The notes: generated by a model from the sequence alone, not told the origin. 64,000 bases of DNA from Bacillus sp. HNG (GCF_003400205.1 NZ_QUQV01000010.1:62001-126000), one strand, 5' to 3'; numbered from the stretch's first letter, positions 53,669-62,602 are shown. Program-made: numbers and translations.

Positions 53669-54997
53669 ATGAAGACATTTTTTAAAGGGACATTGTTATT
53701 GGTTATTGCAGCGTTTATTGGAGAGTGTGTGGAATTTTTAATCAATCTCGTTCTGGCAAAGGAGCTTGGTGGGCATGGAATGGGATTATATATGACCATC
53801 CTGCCATCTATTTTTTTAGTTGTCATATTGGCAAGTCTTGAGTTGCCCGTTTCGATTTCAAAATTTATTGCCGAGAAAGAGGACAGGTACCACCGTAGCA
53901 TGTTAAAACATGCGACCGTTTTAACAACAGTATTTACAGCCATTATTATGTCCTTGGCATTTATCATTTTACCGGTCATACCGTTATTCGATGATTACCA
54001 TCCATTTGTGAAATGGTTAGTCATTATCTTTATCCCGATTGTTTCATTTTTATCGATTGCCCGGGGTTATTTTATGGGAATTCAATCTATGGGACACATT
54101 GCCTTCGCAAACTTCCTGCGTAAGGCTGTACAATTAATCTTGTTAGTGTTTATTTATCAATTGCTTGAATTTGAAATCCAAACATCCATTTTAATCGCTC
54201 TATGTACCATTGTCGCAAGTGATTTAATCGTGTTTGGATATTTAGGCTTTGAGTATATTGTTCACTACCGTAGATTGGGTCATAGACCAACATCATCTTT
54301 AACTGGAAAAATAGTACGGCGAAATCTACTAGCTGTTTCCTTGCCGACTACCGGGATGCGAATATTTCATGCCATTTCACATGCAGTTCAACCATTTCTG
54401 ATCAAAGCAGCCTTATTAAAAGCGGGTATGTCTATAGATGTGGCTACCGAGCATTTTGGATTAATGACAGGAGTCGCCTTAACGATTGGCTTTTTCCCAG
54501 CTTTCATCGCACATTCATTACTTATTGTGTTAATCCCAACGGTGTCTGAAGCATATGCAAAGCGTGATATGTCGATGCTACAATCCTTGCTTCAGCAGGT
54601 GATGAGAATAACCTTTCTATACGGCATTCCAGCTTGTGTCATTTTTTATTATTTCGCGGAGCCACTTACCCATATTTTCTTTGAATCAACGTCAGCGACT
54701 GTTTATCTGCAAATGCTATGGCCCTATTTCTTATTCCATTTCTTCTTAATTCCGATGCAGGCGTACTTGATTGGACTTGGATTAGTGAAGGATGCGTTCA
54801 TCCATAATGTTTGGTCAACCGTGGTGTCCTTTGGTATCATGTTCGCTCTAGGTTCTCTCCAAACACTCCAAATGGAAGGGATCATTATCGGAATGAATAT
54901 GGGTGCCGTGTTACTTGCCTTGATGCATTACGTCACCATTTGTAGAAAGATTGGCGTCTCCGTGATTTCAACAAAATTTTTGGGGACACCGGCATGA
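53669..54997 (+). CDS. SpoVB/YkvU-like polysaccharide flippase-family protein
   Basis: The 442-residue protein has about twelve to fourteen membrane helices of the MOP superfamily (FLINLVLAKELGGHGMGLYMTILPS at the N-terminus; RGYFMGIQSMGHIAFANFLRK). Its length matches YkvU rather than the longer SpoVB or YtgP. Such proteins flip lipid-linked sugars, often during spore or wall synthesis. GGGG lies nine bases upstream. A terminator follows. Confidence 0.87.
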   Translation: MKTFFKGTLLLVIAAFIGECVEFLINLVLAKELGGHGMGLYMTILPSIFLVVILASLELPVSISKFIAEKEDRYHRSMLKHATVLTTVFTAIIMSLAFIILPVIPLFDDYHPFVKWLVIIFIPIVSFLSIARGYFMGIQSMGHIAFANFLRKAVQLILLVFIYQLLEFEIQTSILIALCTIVASDLIVFGYLGFEYIVHYRRLGHRPTSSLTGKIVRRNLLAVSLPTTGMRIFHAISHAVQPFLIKAALLKAGMSIDVATEHFGLMTGVALTIGFFPAFIAHSLLIVLIPTVSEAYAKRDMSMLQSLLQQVMRITFLYGIPACVIFYYFAEPLTHIFFESTSATVYLQMLWPYFLFHFFLIPMQAYLIGLGLVKDAFIHNVWSTVVSFGIMFALGSLQTLQMEGIIIGMNMGAVLLALMHYVTICRKIGVSVISTKFLGTPA

Positions 54998-55042
54998 TTT
55001 AATTTGTTTGTTATTGAATTAACTTCGTGATATAATGAGCAA

Positions 55043-55077
55043 GATTAATGTCTAGCAGTCATTAATCACGTTTTTTA
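55043..55077 (+). terminator. Terminator of the flippase gene
   Basis: GATTAATG (55043-55050) pairs with CATTAATC (55060-55067), followed by six T residues. Confidence 0.82.
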
Positions 55078-55156
55078 TGGATAAATTTGACTAGTAAAAT
55101 TTAATAATACATTTCGTAAAGATTGGTAAATGGTAGAATACGATTAAGTCTAACCA

Positions 55157-55196
55157 TGGCCTAACTTCTATTTGTGTAGAAGTTAGGCCATTTTTT
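55157..55196 (+). terminator. Leader terminator/attenuator before the first MpsC-like gene
   Basis: TGGCCTAACTTCTA (55157-55170) pairs perfectly with TAGAAGTTAGGCCA (55177-55190) and is followed by a T-run, only 11 bp before the ribosome site of the next gene. Coming after an earlier complete terminator, it is probably a leader attenuator rather than the end of the previous gene. Confidence 0.7.
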
Positions 55197-55224
55197 ATTG
55201 TGTTTTAGGAGGATTAGGGTTCGC

Positions 55225-55914
55225 ATGTCAATGAGAAACATTACAAAACAGGAAGAATTAACGCACATTAGCAGCTATGTGAGTAAACTAATAAAATCAA
55301 AGTTTGGAAAAGGACCAGAAACTTGTTTTACGTCCATTTCAGATCAATATATTGTCATTCATATTAAAAAGTTTATGACAAAGATTGAACATGAACTTGT
55401 AAAGAAAGAAGATTTTGCGACTGCCGGAAAGATTCGAACACACATCACGGAGGAACTTTTGGATCCAATACAGGAAACGTTGGGAGAAATATGTGATAAA
55501 CCGATCACGAACCTATACCAAGACTGGAATTTCCAAAAAAACTCTGGGGTATTGCTTGCTGTCATGAACTCAGAACAGAAGATTGATGTAGGAAATTCAC
55601 TTGAATTTATGTTGCTTCGAAAAGAAATCAGTAAACAAAGTGAATTTTATCAATATCAACCAAACGAACAGAGTTTAACAAAGATGGGTGAAAAGATTTA
55701 TATCATAAGGACCGCTGGCTATATACTCCCAATCGAAAGAATCCTTATCGAAAAAGGTATGCACATCCTGAAGGAAAGAGAAATTACGATCCGGAAAAGA
55801 TACTATGCAAATAGACATCGATTTAATAAGATCATCAACAATGAAATTCAAGATATTTTTATGATTTGGGATTACGAAAAAGATGAAAACTATAAAATTT
55901 TTTACTGTAAGTAA
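55225..55914 (+). CDS. MpsC-like (DUF2294) family protein, copy 1
   Basis: The 229-residue soluble protein has two DUF2294/MpsC-type repeats: the first around ISSYVSKLIKSKFGKGPETC and NLYQDWNFQKNSGVLLAVM, the second ending in DIFMIWDYEKDENYKIFYCK. It is a paralogue of the next gene. ATG 55225 has AGGG five bases upstream. The family includes a subunit of a staphylococcal membrane-potential-generating system, but single genes like this have no known function. Confidence 0.8.
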   Translation: MSMRNITKQEELTHISSYVSKLIKSKFGKGPETCFTSISDQYIVIHIKKFMTKIEHELVKKEDFATAGKIRTHITEELLDPIQETLGEICDKPITNLYQDWNFQKNSGVLLAVMNSEQKIDVGNSLEFMLLRKEISKQSEFYQYQPNEQSLTKMGEKIYIIRTAGYILPIERILIEKGMHILKEREITIRKRYYANRHRFNKIINNEIQDIFMIWDYEKDENYKIFYCK

Positions 55915-56057
55915 GGGTTGTTTTCATAATTCCCACCAAACTAGCCTACACTATAGGGTAAACATGGAATTGAAAGGGAAACAATGCTACAATAATTAAG
56001 GCTGATGAATATGAAGTCATTGGTTATTGTGGTGAATTCTCTAAAGGTGGGAATCAC

Positions 56058-56738
56058 TTGAATTTACAAGAAAAATTGAAATACATAAGCAGTTACACAA
56101 GCAAACTCCTCCGAAATAAATTTGGGAGGGGACCCGAATCGTGTTCTGCAGTAACTGCAGATCGCTTTTTAGTCCTGCATATACGTGGTTTTGTCTCTCC
56201 GATGGAAGAGGTCCTTTTACAGGAAAATCAGGTTATTCAGGTCGATCATGCAAGGGATGTTGTAATTAAAAGCATTTTAGCCGAACTAAAGGGTGTATTC
56301 CAGGTAACTCTTGAAACAGAGGTAAAAACTTTTTCTCATGATTGGAATTTTCCGAATAACACGGGCGTCATTATCGCAGAATTAGTTGATTCTTTACTGC
56401 CAATGGAGAAGAACAGCGAAGTCAATTATTCACTTCTTGAAATGGAAGTCGCTCGGATTAGTCAACTTGTAGAAAAGACACCGGATTATATCTTTAGTTT
56501 TCAAATTTCTCCGAAAATATTTATCGTGAAGCGTGAGGGTATCTTGGTTCCAATTGAAAAAGCGTTAATCGAGGCAGGCTTTAAAAATGAACTCCATTTT
56601 ACAAAGGACGAACTTGAAAAAAGCTATTTCCACCGCTACGGAAAATTTGATCAACTATTTCATCGACCAGTTACCGACATATTTATTGACTGGAATTTTA
56701 AAAATGATAACAGCTTAATTTGCTTTGTTTTAAAATAA
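56058..56738 (+). CDS. MpsC-like (DUF2294) family protein, copy 2
   Basis: The 226-residue protein parallels copy 1 (ISSYTSKLLRNKFGRGPESC, FSHDWNFPNNTGVIIAEL, DIFIDWNFKNDNSLICFVLK), so the pair arose by duplication. The TTG start follows AAAGGTGGG. It stands just before a PAS histidine kinase, separated by a hairpin like the one that precedes copy 1. A role in sensing with the kinase is plausible but only from context. Confidence 0.8.
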   Translation: MNLQEKLKYISSYTSKLLRNKFGRGPESCSAVTADRFLVLHIRGFVSPMEEVLLQENQVIQVDHARDVVIKSILAELKGVFQVTLETEVKTFSHDWNFPNNTGVIIAELVDSLLPMEKNSEVNYSLLEMEVARISQLVEKTPDYIFSFQISPKIFIVKREGILVPIEKALIEAGFKNELHFTKDELEKSYFHRYGKFDQLFHRPVTDIFIDWNFKNDNSLICFVLK

Positions 56739-56782
56739 AGATGGTAAATGTGAGGATGTCTTTTAGACACGCCTTCGTCATG

Positions 56783-56812
56783 ACCTAACTTCTATTGGAG
56801 TTAGGTTTTTTT
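56783..56812 (+). terminator. Hairpin with T-run before the PAS kinase gene
   Basis: ACCTAACT (56783-56790) pairs with AGTTAGGT (56799-56806), followed by seven T residues. The arm sequence CCTAACTTCTATT is shared with the hairpin at 55157-55190. Confidence 0.8.
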
Positions 56813-56850
56813 CATTTTTTAGGAAAAATAAAGAAAAGGTTGGGAAATAA

Positions 56851-58044
56851 ATGGGAATTAGAAGATGGAAAGCATTAAATTTTGCAGTTTTTTTATGTTG
56901 TGTAATTTTGATTTTGGGTAAAGTTTTTTACGTAGGAATGTTGAATCGTTTGGAACCTTATCTGTTACTGACTATACTCATCGGTTCACTTTTATCGATT
57001 TATGAATCACGAAAAAATCGAGAGTTCCGCTTTTTGGTAGAAAATGCACCTTATGCGATTCTGCTAAAACGCGATGGGAAAATCATTTATATCAATGATA
57101 CGGGTAAATTTTTAATTGGCGCCGATGATGAGAAGTCGGCCATCGGGCATTCACTTTATGATTTTATTCAGTACAATCCTGAAAAAACGACGAGGAAAGT
57201 TGAAAAAGGACATAAATTTAAGAAGATCACGGAGGGGAAAATTGACCATCCTGCACTGGGCGAAATAATTGTGGAAATAAAAATGATGCCAATTACTTTT
57301 CAAGGAGAAAGCTGTGAATATATAGTTATCCGGGATATAACAGAGGTAAAAAAGAGCGAGGAACTCATTCAACAGACTGATAAGCTTTCAATGGTGGGGG
57401 AGATGGCAGCTGGGATCGCCCACGAAATTCGAAATCCACTCACAAGCTTAAAGGGGTTTGCTCAGCTTTTACAGGCTGAAAAAACAAACGCCTATTCTGA
57501 GATAATGGTATCTGAAATTGATCGGATTAATACGATTGTCGATGAGATGCTGTTGCTCGCAAAGCCGAAAAAGCTGCAATTGCGAAAGCAAAAAATCACA
57601 AATGTGCTCAATGAAGTTGTGTTTTTATTAGACACCCAGGCGATTCTCCACAATATCCAAATTAAGACCGCCTATCATGATCTCAAAGGCGCGTTCATTC
57701 ATTGTGAGGAGAACAAGCTGAAACAGGTTTTTATTAACATCTTGAAAAATAGCATTGAAGCGATTGAAAGCGGGGGGCACATCGATATTTCACTGTATTC
57801 CAAAGGCGAAAATGCGATGATTCGAATTTCTGACAATGGTCCTGGAATACCGGCAGACAAGCTTTCGAAGATTGGTAAGGCCTTCTTTACCACAAAGGAA
57901 AAAGGAACCGGACTTGGCCTCATGATTTGCCAAAACATCATTCAAGAACACGGCGGCCAAATGACGATCGACAGTGTCGAACACGAAGGAACAACCGTAG
58001 AAATATCATTGCCTATTATCGAAGAAGGTCTTCAAATCAGCTGA
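56851..58044 (+). CDS. PAS-domain sensor histidine kinase (sporulation-kinase-like)
   Basis: The 397-residue kinase has two N-terminal membrane helices with a very short loop, a PAS domain (about 58-165; FLVENAPYAILLKRDGKIIYIN), the HisKA site His191 (GIAHEIRNPLTSLKGFAQL) and HATPase motifs SDNGPGIP and GTGLGLMIC. The HisKA box is of the Kin type that feeds the sporulation phosphorelay. No response regulator is adjacent. GAAAAGG precedes the start. Confidence 0.92.
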   Translation: MGIRRWKALNFAVFLCCVILILGKVFYVGMLNRLEPYLLLTILIGSLLSIYESRKNREFRFLVENAPYAILLKRDGKIIYINDTGKFLIGADDEKSAIGHSLYDFIQYNPEKTTRKVEKGHKFKKITEGKIDHPALGEIIVEIKMMPITFQGESCEYIVIRDITEVKKSEELIQQTDKLSMVGEMAAGIAHEIRNPLTSLKGFAQLLQAEKTNAYSEIMVSEIDRINTIVDEMLLLAKPKKLQLRKQKITNVLNEVVFLLDTQAILHNIQIKTAYHDLKGAFIHCEENKLKQVFINILKNSIEAIESGGHIDISLYSKGENAMIRISDNGPGIPADKLSKIGKAFFTTKEKGTGLGLMICQNIIQEHGGQMTIDSVEHEGTTVEISLPIIEEGLQIS

Positions 58045-58055
58045 AGACCTTTTTG
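58026..58055 (+). terminator. Terminator of the PAS kinase gene
   Basis: AGGTCTTC (58026-58033) pairs with GAAGACCT (58043-58050), followed by T residues; the stop codon lies within the stem. Confidence 0.85.
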
Positions 58056-58203
58056 CGTTGCTTTGGGGAATATTGGGTGAGGAAAGGCTTGGGTGTAAAG
58101 GGGTGAATGCAAGTGGAAATTGTGCGCCCAGAGTTTTTCATTGGTGGGATGAAGGACCGAACACGGCCTGGGCTTGAGCGGAAAGTCCTTCATCTCATTT
58201 ATG

Positions 58204-58470
58204 AAGAGGAAACCAACCTCAGCCCTTCAACAAAATCCTCTTCATCAAGGTAATGAAGAGGAAATCGAACTCAGACCTATACCAAAATCCTTTTCATCAA
58301 GGCAATGAAGAGGAAATCGAACTAAGACCTTCATCAAAATCCTCTTCATCAAGGCAATGAAGAGGAAAGTGAACTCAGCCCCTTATCAAAATCCTTTTCA
58401 TCGAGGCTATGAAGAGGAAATCGAACTAAAACCTTCATCAAAATCCTCTTCATCAAGGCTATGAGACCCT
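58204..58470. repeat. 52-bp tandem array
   Basis: AAGAGG recurs at 58204, 58256, 58308, 58360 and 58412, an exact 52-bp period. Units contain GAAGAGG and CCTCTTC (or CCTTTTC) as inverted arms. The whole stretch 58056-58522 is free of genes. Confidence 0.92.
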
Positions 58471-58522
58471 AACTCAAACGCACCCGCATCCCATATGAAA
58501 GTTCTTCATCGGATCTTCTAAC

Positions 58523-58891
58523 TCACTTATCATCTGATTCTAACGACTTCACTACTTTTAACCCAACATCTGTGCCATTCTCAGCAATATGCTTCAACAT
58601 TGATAACTTGTTGTTCCAGAATTGGTTGAAATAGGAAAGCCATTCGTGTAGCTCTGAAAAAGATTCAGGCTGAAGGCGATAGCGTTTTTCTCTTCCGACT
58701 TTCTGACCACTCACTAAATTTGCTTCAGAAAGAATGTGGAGGTGCTTTGCTACAGCCGTTCGGCTCATTGAAAAATGACTAGTGATTTCCGAAATGGGCA
58801 GTTCCTTTTTAGAAAGAAGACGAAGTACCTCTCTGCGTGTTGGGTCAGCAATCGCTTGGAATACATCATATTTTTGAGCTGATTCTGACAC
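58523..58891 (-). CDS. ArsR-family transcriptional repressor
   Basis: The 122-residue winged-helix protein has the ArsR pattern (FQAIADPTRREVLRLLSKKELPISEITSHFSMSRTAVAKHLHIL). GTG 58891 overlaps the stop of the preceding gene by one base (TAGTG), with AGGTGG about ten bases upstream. No Cys metal site is present, so it belongs to the non-metal branch often paired with SRPBCC genes. It probably represses its own operon. Confidence 0.88.
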   Translation of the reverse strand: MSESAQKYDVFQAIADPTRREVLRLLSKKELPISEITSHFSMSRTAVAKHLHILSEANLVSGQKVGREKRYRLQPESFSELHEWLSYFNQFWNNKLSMLKHIAENGTDVGLKVVKSLESDDK

Positions 58892-59307
58892 TAATTTGTC
58901 GCCACCTGACGCAGTTTTTGTACGATACCTGCCCAACCGCCATTCATTGTTTCACGAACTTCAGCAGTTGTTCGATTGGCTTTTCCGATGATCTCTTCAG
59001 AATCCTTCCAGCCACCATGAATGAGGGTGAATTCTGTTTTACCGTCAATTTCTTTTAATAGGAACTCCACATACCAGCCGTCAGTATCCCAAGAAAATGT
59101 AAGGTGATGTGGTGGGTCGACTTCCAACACCTTACAAGGAGAAGGTCCGAATGGAGATTGGATATGAAATTCATGTCCTTCCTTAGCGACCAAGTCATTT
59201 GGCATAAACCAAGTTCCGATTGCCTCTCCAGTCGACACAAGATCCCATACTTTTTGAATTGGTGCTTCGATTAATACTGTTTGTTTTATATCAGGTACAG
59301 TTGCCAT
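58891..59307 (-). CDS. SRPBCC (AHSA1-like) family protein
   Basis: The 138-residue protein has the START/SRPBCC fold pattern: [29 protein letters not shown] at the N-terminus and [12 protein letters not shown] with [10 protein letters not shown] at the C-terminus. Such proteins bind a hydrophobic ligand; the identity is unknown. It is the first gene of an operon with the ArsR regulator. AAAAGGAG precedes the start. Confidence 0.9.
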   Translation of the reverse strand: MATVPDIKQTVLIEAPIQKVWDLVSTGEAIGTWFMPNDLVAKEGHEFHIQSPFGPSPCKVLEVDPPHHLTFSWDTDGWYVEFLLKEIDGKTEFTLIHGGWKDSEEIIGKANRTTAEVRETMNGGWAGIVQKLRQVATN

Positions 59308-59336
59308 AAATCATTCTCCTTTTAAAATAAAATAAA

Positions 59337-59376
59337 ACCATTTGGTTTCGTATTTAGATTATATGAAACCAAAAGG
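59337..59376. promoter_or_regulatory. Operator-like inverted repeat of the SRPBCC-ArsR operon
   Basis: ACCATTTGGTTTC (59337-59349) and GAAACCAAAAGGT (59364-59376) are inverted arms matching at 12 of 13 positions, 30 bp upstream of the first gene. It is the likely ArsR binding site. Confidence 0.6.
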
Positions 59377-59478
59377 TGTTATGTCAAGAAGGTTATATTA
59401 CAATAGTATGTGCAATTTATAAAAATCAAACGTTGGATATTTGTGGCGGTTTTGTAAGCAAGATTCTCAGTTCAAATA

Positions 59479-59507
59479 TTGAAAGTGACAAAAAATAGGA
59501 GTATGCT
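59479..59507 (+). promoter_or_regulatory. SigA-type promoter of the TerC-family gene
   Basis: TTGAAA (59479-59484) and TATGCT (59502-59507) are 17 bp apart. No yybP-ykoY manganese riboswitch could be seen between here and the gene. Confidence 0.55.
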
Positions 59508-59564
59508 AGATTATGTAATGAAAATTTAACTATTTTACTATATTAATTGAGGGGGAATTACCCT

Positions 59565-60284
59565 ATGGATATGCTATCAATTCTTGGACTAGCTATCTCT
59601 TCTGGAGCGACAATCGCTTTATTAAAAATCATAGCAATTGATATTATTTTATCTGGAGACAATGCTGTTGTAATCGCAATGGCAACTAGAAACCTTCCGA
59701 AAGATCAGCAAAATAAGGCCATCTTTTGGGGAACAGCAGGGGCTGTTATTTTACGTATTTTATTTGCAGCTGTCATTGTGTACTTATTAAAAATTCCATT
59801 TGTGAATGTGATTGGTGGAGTACTACTTCTATTCATCGCCTATAAGGTATTGGTTGAAGATGAGGGAGAAGCACATGTGAAGTCTTCAAATGGTATTATG
59901 GCAGCAATTGGTACGATTATCATGGCCGATGCGGTAATGAGTCTTGATAATGTTGTTGCGGTTGCAGGTGCTGCAGACGGACACATTGGAATGATTGCAC
60001 TTGGGGTTCTTATCAGTATTCCGATTATGATCTTTGGTTCTAAATTCATTGTAAAAGCCATGAACAGATTTGCTTGGATTGCTTATATCGGTGCGGGTAT
60101 TCTTGCCTGGACTGCAGGAGAAATGGTATTTAAGGATAAAGGGCTAACAAACTTCCTTCACATTGAACATGGACCTGTAACATACCTAATCGCTGCAGTA
60201 TTAACCATCCTTGTCCTAGGACTTGGATATACAAAAAACAAAAAAATCGCAGCAAAACGAGAAGCATTACAACATACAGCATAA
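59565..60284 (+). CDS. TerC-family membrane protein (YjbE/MeeY-like)
   Basis: The 239-residue protein has seven membrane helices with the family metal-site motifs LSGDNAVVIAMATR and MADAVMSLDNVVAVAGAADG. Relatives in B. subtilis export Mn2+ and metallate secreted enzymes. ATG 59565 follows GAGGGGG by ten bases. It is a single gene with a strong terminator. Confidence 0.9.
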   Translation: MDMLSILGLAISSGATIALLKIIAIDIILSGDNAVVIAMATRNLPKDQQNKAIFWGTAGAVILRILFAAVIVYLLKIPFVNVIGGVLLLFIAYKVLVEDEGEAHVKSSNGIMAAIGTIIMADAVMSLDNVVAVAGAADGHIGMIALGVLISIPIMIFGSKFIVKAMNRFAWIAYIGAGILAWTAGEMVFKDKGLTNFLHIEHGPVTYLIAAVLTILVLGLGYTKNKKIAAKREALQHTA

Positions 60285-60292
60285 TAAAACGT

Positions 60293-60324
60293 AAGGCCAA
60301 ATCATTACTGATTTGGCCTTTTTC
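60293..60324 (+). terminator. Terminator of the TerC-family gene
   Basis: AAGGCCAAATCA (60293-60304) pairs with TGATTTGGCCTT (60309-60320), followed by T residues. Confidence 0.93.
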
Positions 60325-60344
60325 TATTACATAAACGTAGCCAC

Positions 60345-60405
60345 AGGGACGGTTCCTGTGGCTCCTAATTGATGCTTGAAAGGGGACCGGTAGAACCGTC
60401 CCTTT
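60345..60405. repeat. GGGAC-family inverted pair
   Basis: GGGACGGTTCC near 60350 is answered by GGGACCGGTAGAACCGTCCC near 60385-60404. It lies between the convergent TerC-family and mreBH genes. Confidence 0.8.
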
Positions 60406-60410
60406 GGTCT

Positions 60411-61418
60411 TTATTTTGCAATTTTGTGAAGTTTGTGGATGATGCTTAGGGAACGGCCTGTTCCGACGGCAACTGATTCAAGCGGGTTTGGAGCAAGGTG
60501 GACAGGAACAAAGATTTCCTGGCTAAGCCACTCCTGCAGACCATTTAATAACGCACTGCCGCCTGTTAAAATGATCCCGCGGTCCACAATATCACCACTT
60601 AATTCTGGTGGGCAATCCTCTAATGTTGCACGAATTGCTTCTAAAATATGAAGTAATGACTCTTTTAATGTTTCTTGCACTTCGGTTGAACGTAAGGTAA
60701 TGGTTTTAGGAAGACCTGTAACAAGGTCACGACCTCGGATTTCCATTGTTTTTACTTCATGATCAATAAGGGCATATCCGATTTCAAATTTAATCTGTTC
60801 GGCGGTATGTTCCCCAATCAAGACATTGTATTTTTTTCGTACATATTGAATGATATCCTCATCAAACTGGTCACCACCAATTCGCACGGAGTTACACGTT
60901 ACTACGCCGCCAAAGGAAATAATCGCGACTTCTGTATTCCCCCCGCCGATATCAACGACTACGTTGGCTACTGGCTCATCAACAGGTAAATCTGAACCAA
61001 CTGCAGCAGCTACTGGCTCTTCGATTAAGTAAACTTGTTTAGCGCCACATTGTCTAATCGCATCCTGGATCGCACGTCGCTCAACAGAGGTTGACCCAGA
61101 AGGTGTACAAACGACCACATTCGGTTTGCGAATCGAGTACCCAATTTTTTGACTAACTTTCTTCATAATATGGCGAAGCATGTCAGCTGTCACGTTGAAG
61201 TCTGCAATCACACCTTTTCGTAAAGGGCGAATTGTCACGATTTTTTCAGGTGTTTTTCCAATCATTCTTTTTGCATCTGTACCAACAGCAATGACATTGT
61301 TAGTTTCCGTGTCAATAGCCACAACGGATGGCTCATTAATAATGATGCCTTTATTTTTAGTGTATACCAAAATATTTGCAGTTCCTAAATCAATTCCTAT
61401 TTCCGTATTTGAAAACAT
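60411..61418 (-). CDS. mreBH: Rod-shape-determining protein MreBH
   Basis: The 335-residue actin homologue opens [19 protein letters not shown], with the nucleotide motifs [13 protein letters not shown] and [11 protein letters not shown]. It matches MreBH of B. subtilis in length and sequence, and like MreBH is coded by a single gene rather than in an mreBCD operon. It organises lateral wall synthesis. ATG 61418 follows GGAG by six bases; the upstream ATG 61436 is less likely. Confidence 0.92.
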   Translation of the reverse strand: MFSNTEIGIDLGTANILVYTKNKGIIINEPSVVAIDTETNNVIAVGTDAKRMIGKTPEKIVTIRPLRKGVIADFNVTADMLRHIMKKVSQKIGYSIRKPNVVVCTPSGSTSVERRAIQDAIRQCGAKQVYLIEEPVAAAVGSDLPVDEPVANVVVDIGGGNTEVAIISFGGVVTCNSVRIGGDQFDEDIIQYVRKKYNVLIGEHTAEQIKFEIGYALIDHEVKTMEIRGRDLVTGLPKTITLRSTEVQETLKESLLHILEAIRATLEDCPPELSGDIVDRGIILTGGSALLNGLQEWLSQEIFVPVHLAPNPLESVAVGTGRSLSIIHKLHKIAK

Positions 61419-61691
61419 ATTATCTCCATCCTTCAAAGAGTTTGGTGTTATATACTAATAGCCATGAAACATTCGTCCGAAATATTTAAGCTATTCCTTT
61501 TAAAATTGATGAGTAGTCATATTAACCTACTTCACCTTATAAGAATTCATGAAAATGTGTCGATTTTTGGGGGTTGTTGTCATATTGTAAAAAATGAAAC
61601 ATAGGAGAAATATAAGTGAAGAATGGCAATTTGTTCAAAATACACGTAAAATAGTAATAGATGAAACACTCCAAAAAGGAGGGTGAAGACG

Positions 61692-62063
61692 ATGGATTTT
61701 TCAAGTATTATATCTGAGGATAAAATTCGCAAGGCGTATATGGATGGGGAATTTGACAACCTTCCTGGATACGGAAAGCCGCTTAAGCTTGATGATGATT
61801 CCGCGATTCCAGAGGATCTTCGCATGGCCTATCGTGTCATGAAAAACTCTGGCTTCATTAATGAAGAAACGGAGATTAAAAAAGAGCTACTCACCATTGA
61901 GAACTTACTTGATAATTGTGAAGATGAGGAGCAACGAGTTATCTATCAGAAAAAGCTAAACGAAAAACAGTTTCGCTTAAATCAAATCTTAAAAAATAGA
62001 AAGACCTCGCATTCAGCGGTTTTCAAAGACTATCAAATGAAATTGCATAACAAGTTTAAATAA
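61692..62063 (+). CDS. DUF1992 (DnaJC28-like) family protein
   Basis: The 123-residue protein shows the DUF1992 pattern: ISEDKIRKAYMDGEFDNLPGYGKPLKLDDDSAIPEDLRMAYRVMKNSGF, followed by a charged coiled segment. ATG 61692 follows AAGGAGGG by eight bases. Its function is unknown; eukaryotic relatives are DnaJ-like. Confidence 0.87.
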   Translation: MDFSSIISEDKIRKAYMDGEFDNLPGYGKPLKLDDDSAIPEDLRMAYRVMKNSGFINEETEIKKELLTIENLLDNCEDEEQRVIYQKKLNEKQFRLNQILKNRKTSHSAVFKDYQMKLHNKFK

Positions 62064-62070
62064 AGTAGAG

Positions 62071-62104
62071 GGGGCCAAAACATTGCGTTTTGCCCTTTTC
62101 TTTT
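62071..62104 (+). terminator. Terminator of the DUF1992 gene
   Basis: GGGC(C)AAAAC pairs with GTTTTGCCC with one bulged base, followed by a T-rich run. Confidence 0.75.
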
Positions 62105-62118
62105 AGGAGTGAAAGACA

Positions 62119-62493
62119 GTGATGATAGAAAATTTAGCGTTAAAACGGATTTATGAACCTGCTAGTGAGGAAGATGGTAAACGGATATTAGTGGACCGCA
62201 TCTGGCCACGAGGTATTTCAAAGGACAAAGCACAACTTGATCTGTGGATGAAGGAAATTGCCCCAAGCACGGAGCTTCGCAAGGAATTTAACCACAAACC
62301 TGAACGATTTGAAGAATTTAAAGAGCAGTACATAAAAGAATTACAGGAAGACGATGAGAAAAGATTGGCAATCGAGGAATTACTACGCATGATCGAGAAA
62401 GAAAAAGTGACTCTTCTATTTGGTGCAAAGGATGAAATGCATAACCAGGCGGTTGTCTTGAAGGAAGTGCTGGAGCGTGAATTGGAACAATAA
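62119..62493 (+). CDS. DUF488-family protein
   Basis: The 124-residue protein has the DUF488 signature: IYEPASEEDGKRILVDRIWPRGISK near the N-terminus and VTLLFGAKDEMHNQAVVL at the C-terminus. GTG 62119 is nine bases after AGGAG; ATG 62122 is the alternative. The family's function is unknown. Confidence 0.9.
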   Translation: MMIENLALKRIYEPASEEDGKRILVDRIWPRGISKDKAQLDLWMKEIAPSTELRKEFNHKPERFEEFKEQYIKELQEDDEKRLAIEELLRMIEKEKVTLLFGAKDEMHNQAVVLKEVLERELEQ

Positions 62494-62511
62494 ATGTAAA
62501 AATGGGTTAGT

Positions 62512-62602
62512 GGCAGTATTTCTAGAATAGCGGCAGTATTTTTAGAATAGTGGCAGTAAATTTCAGATAATGGCAGTATTTTTACATTAGCGGCAGTAAA
62601 TG
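62512..62602. repeat. 20-bp tandem array
   Basis: GGCAGTA recurs at 62512, 62532, 62552, 62572 and 62592, an exact 20-bp period. The A/T-rich part between is variable. Confidence 0.92.

Noticed and set aside
59400-59564. yybP-ykoY manganese riboswitch before the TerC-family gene
   Set aside because: The characteristic conserved loops of that riboswitch are not visible in the short leader.
13156-62602. The tandem arrays as CRISPR arrays
   Set aside because: The entire unit repeats, without a split into constant repeats and unique spacers of CRISPR type, and no cas gene is present.
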